Origin: UBA6912 sp041611095
GTDB lineage: Bacteria > Actinomycetota > Acidimicrobiia > Spongiisociales > UBA5794
Direction of reading: 5' to 3'
Assembly (NCBI GenBank): GCA_041611095.1
Contig: JBFINP010000020.1
Location: 1-51,072, forward strand
Length of the DNA: 51,072 bases
In this document: in pieces, positions 49,692 through 51,072 of the stretch
Numbering within the stretch: position 1 is the stretch's first letter
Layout: each line of letters opens with the position of its first letter
Position numbers and translations under genes: made by a program
Notes under the pieces: model-generated
The model's input: only the letters and a program-made list of their open reading frames with translations
What the model was told of the DNA's origin: nothing
Databases searched by the model: none

Positions 49692-51072
49692 TCAGGCGGA
49701 CCGGAGGCGGCGGTACATCATGACCCAACCCGTGGCGTAGAGCGCTGCCCCGCCGCCGAGGAGAGCGAGCCACGTGCGCAGCTCGATCCGAAGCCCGCGG
49801 AACATCACGTCGCGCATCGAGTCGAGGGCGTGCGTGATGGGGAGCATCCAGGAGACAGCCCTCACCTCGGGGAGCAGCCTGTCGAGGGAGAGGAAGAATC
49901 CGCTGAAGAAGATGCTGAGCAGCAACACGATCATCGCCACGTTGACCGCCTGGGTGTCGCTCGTGACGATGCTCGAGATCACGAAGCCGACGCCGAGCGA
50001 TGCGAAGATCAGCAGGACCTGGATCACGGCGTAGTCCACGTACGAGCCTTCGAGCGGGACGCCGAACACGACGAGTGTCAAGAGGCTCAACGCGGCGGCA
50101 ACGACCGAAGCGCCGAGTGTGTACCCGATGTACTTGCCCGTGAGGATGTGCGTGGGACCCAGCGGTGCGACCCTGAAGACCTCCGTGGTGCCGAGGGCGC
50201 GTTCCCGCACCAGGGACAGCGAGGCGAAGGTGATCGCCAAATGCTGCAGGAGCAGGGTGATGACGCCCGGTGCGTAGAAGTCGGTGACATCGACCTGAAC
50301 CGCTCCGACCAACTGCGTGTCGACGGCGAGCGGGCTCACGAGCACCTCGGGCTTCACTCCCTGAAAATCGGCCAGCGCCACCTCCAGCTCTTCGAGGTCG
50401 GTTTCGATCGTCCGCACGTCGTCGATCTCGTCGTTGAGCGGCTCGTCCACCGACCCGAAATCGAGCTCGTCGATTCGGTCGGCGACGTCGGCGAGCCGCT
50501 CGCCGAGACCGGCGGCCGCACCGTCGCCCGCCAGCTGGGACCCGAGCGTCTTGCTCAAACTGTCCGTCGGCCCCACGACCTGGTCGACTGCCTCCAGTTG
50601 CTGCGAGAGCCTCACCCGCTGCGCGCGCGCCTCGGCCGTGTCGCCGCTCTCGAGGGCGGTGCGGAGCAGCGTGGCCGATTCCCGGCTTGCACCGATCAGC
50701 GGTTCGACCTCGGCGCTCTCGTCCTGACCCGTCGCGATGACCTCGGCGAGAAGCTCGCGGTTCACGGCATCGATGGCGGCTCGGGCGACGAGAGAGATCG
50801 TTGCCTGCTCGAACGGGTCGAGCGTCTCGTGGAGCAGTTCGAAGACGGCCTGCTCACCATCACGGACCGTCCCATACGGATCCGGCGGGACGACGAGGGC
50901 AACATCGACGCGCTCCGCACGAACCTGAGCGACAGCCTCGCTGCGGTCGGAGGTGGTCCCCTGGAGCACGATGTCGTCCTCCAGCTCTGCCACCCGGGCC
51001 TCGAGCTCCTCACGCAGCGCAACGTTGTCTTCCTGGATCACGAGCATTGCATGCATCGGCCCGTTGTCTCGC
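49692..51072 (-). CDS. ABC-2 type exporter permease, N-terminus outside the window
   Basis: At least 459 residues; the frame stays open to the window edge (RDNGP before the first visible ATG), so the start and first helix lie beyond 51072. The visible part opens with an extracytoplasmic domain with a coiled-coil-like acidic stretch (about residues 10-260), then six membrane helices with FYAPGVITLLLQHLAITFASLSLVRERALGTTEVFRVAP, the ABC-2 permease signature, and ends in MMYRRLRSA. Similar proteins export drugs, polysaccharides or lipids with a separate ATPase, which should be encoded just outside. Confidence 0.85.
   Translation of the reverse strand, partial: RDNGPMHAMLVIQEDNVALREELEARVAELEDDIVLQGTTSDRSEAVAQVRAERVDVALVVPPDPYGTVRDGEQAVFELLHETLDPFEQATISLVARAAIDAVNRELLAEVIATGQDESAEVEPLIGASRESATLLRTALESGDTAEARAQRVRLSQQLEAVDQVVGPTDSLSKTLGSQLAGDGAAAGLGERLADVADRIDELDFGSVDEPLNDEIDDVRTIETDLEELEVALADFQGVKPEVLVSPLAVDTQLVGAVQVDVTDFYAPGVITLLLQHLAITFASLSLVRERALGTTEVFRVAPLGPTHILTGKYIGYTLGASVVAAALSLLTLVVFGVPLEGSYVDYAVIQVLLIFASLGVGFVISSIVTSDTQAVNVAMIVLLLSIFFSGFFLSLDRLLPEVRAVSWMLPITHALDSMRDVMFRGLRIELRTWLALLGGGAALYATGWVMMYRRLRSA

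Noticed and set aside
1..51072. CRISPR arrays, tRNA or rRNA genes, phage or transposase genes
   Set aside because: No evenly spaced repeats with unique spacers, no cloverleaf with GGTTCGAATCC-like arm, and no integrase or transposase motif was seen while reading; a tRNA scan and an IS search would settle this.

Overview
High-GC, gene-dense DNA that reads as an actinobacterium, plausibly an Acidimicrobiia-like lineage. This is inferred from strong GC third-position bias, many GTG/TTG starts, leaderless genes with a TAnnnT box about 7-9 nt before the start codon, actinobacterial families (DUF3039, DUF6458, DUF1023, DUF2007), F420-type deazaflavin oxidoreductases and a Streptomyces-type xylose isomerase. 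No rRNA, tRNA, CRISPR array, insertion sequence or prophage was recognised. Layout: (1) 1-5983, minus strand: a cytochrome c maturation (System I) operon, ccmA-B-C-D-E-F-H-TPR(ccmI-like)-ccmG, almost every junction a 4-nt start/stop overlap; ccmG runs off the window. A thioredoxin with a His/Asp-rich tail diverges from it. (2) 6.5-11 kb: phytoene-desaturase-like FAD oxidoreductase and a DPE2-like 4-alpha-glucanotransferase, flanked by copies of a short dispersed intergenic repeat. (3) 10.9-15.1 kb: tldD-tldE-DUF2007 operon, then Nudix and CDGSH iron-sulfur genes. (4) 15.2-19.9 kb: a secreted, membrane-anchored BcsB-like protein convergent with pgsB and a doubled pgsC; this is the best candidate for an uncharacterised envelope-polymer system. 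(5) 20-31.6 kb: DUF3039, a frameshifted TauE/SafE remnant, a secreted LVIVD protein, a thioesterase, a PadR-ABC-FtsX export operon with three CATAC-N3-GTATG operators shared with a divergent PLP C-S lyase-like gene, an Eis-like acetyltransferase and two flavin/F420 enzymes. (6) 31.6-36.4 kb: an orphan, startless VapB-like antitoxin remnant, L-2-hydroxyglutarate oxidase convergent with glycerate kinase, and two secreted proteins. (7) 36.5-40.1 kb: a tightly overlapping xylose operon, xylA-(DUF4380-like)-xylB. (8) 40.1-45.2 kb: an F420 oxidoreductase, a secreted acidic repeat protein, an OmpR-family two-component system and a DUF1023 hydrolase; tandem 11-bp-phased TGAG repeats lie in front of the response regulator gene and between the secreted-protein gene and a small leaderless ORF. 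(9) 45.3-51.1 kb: an aldo/keto reductase, then a stress-type cluster (DUF2383 protein, Dps, DUF6458 membrane protein, and a membrane protein plus RsbW-like ATPase operon). Four promoters there match the actinobacterial sigmaB/sigmaF pattern GTTT-N15/16-GGGTA(G/A). The window ends inside an ABC-2 permease. Two regulatory networks therefore emerge from the intergenic DNA: a sigmaB-like regulon at 46-50 kb and an OmpR-type direct-repeat regulon at 41-44 kb.
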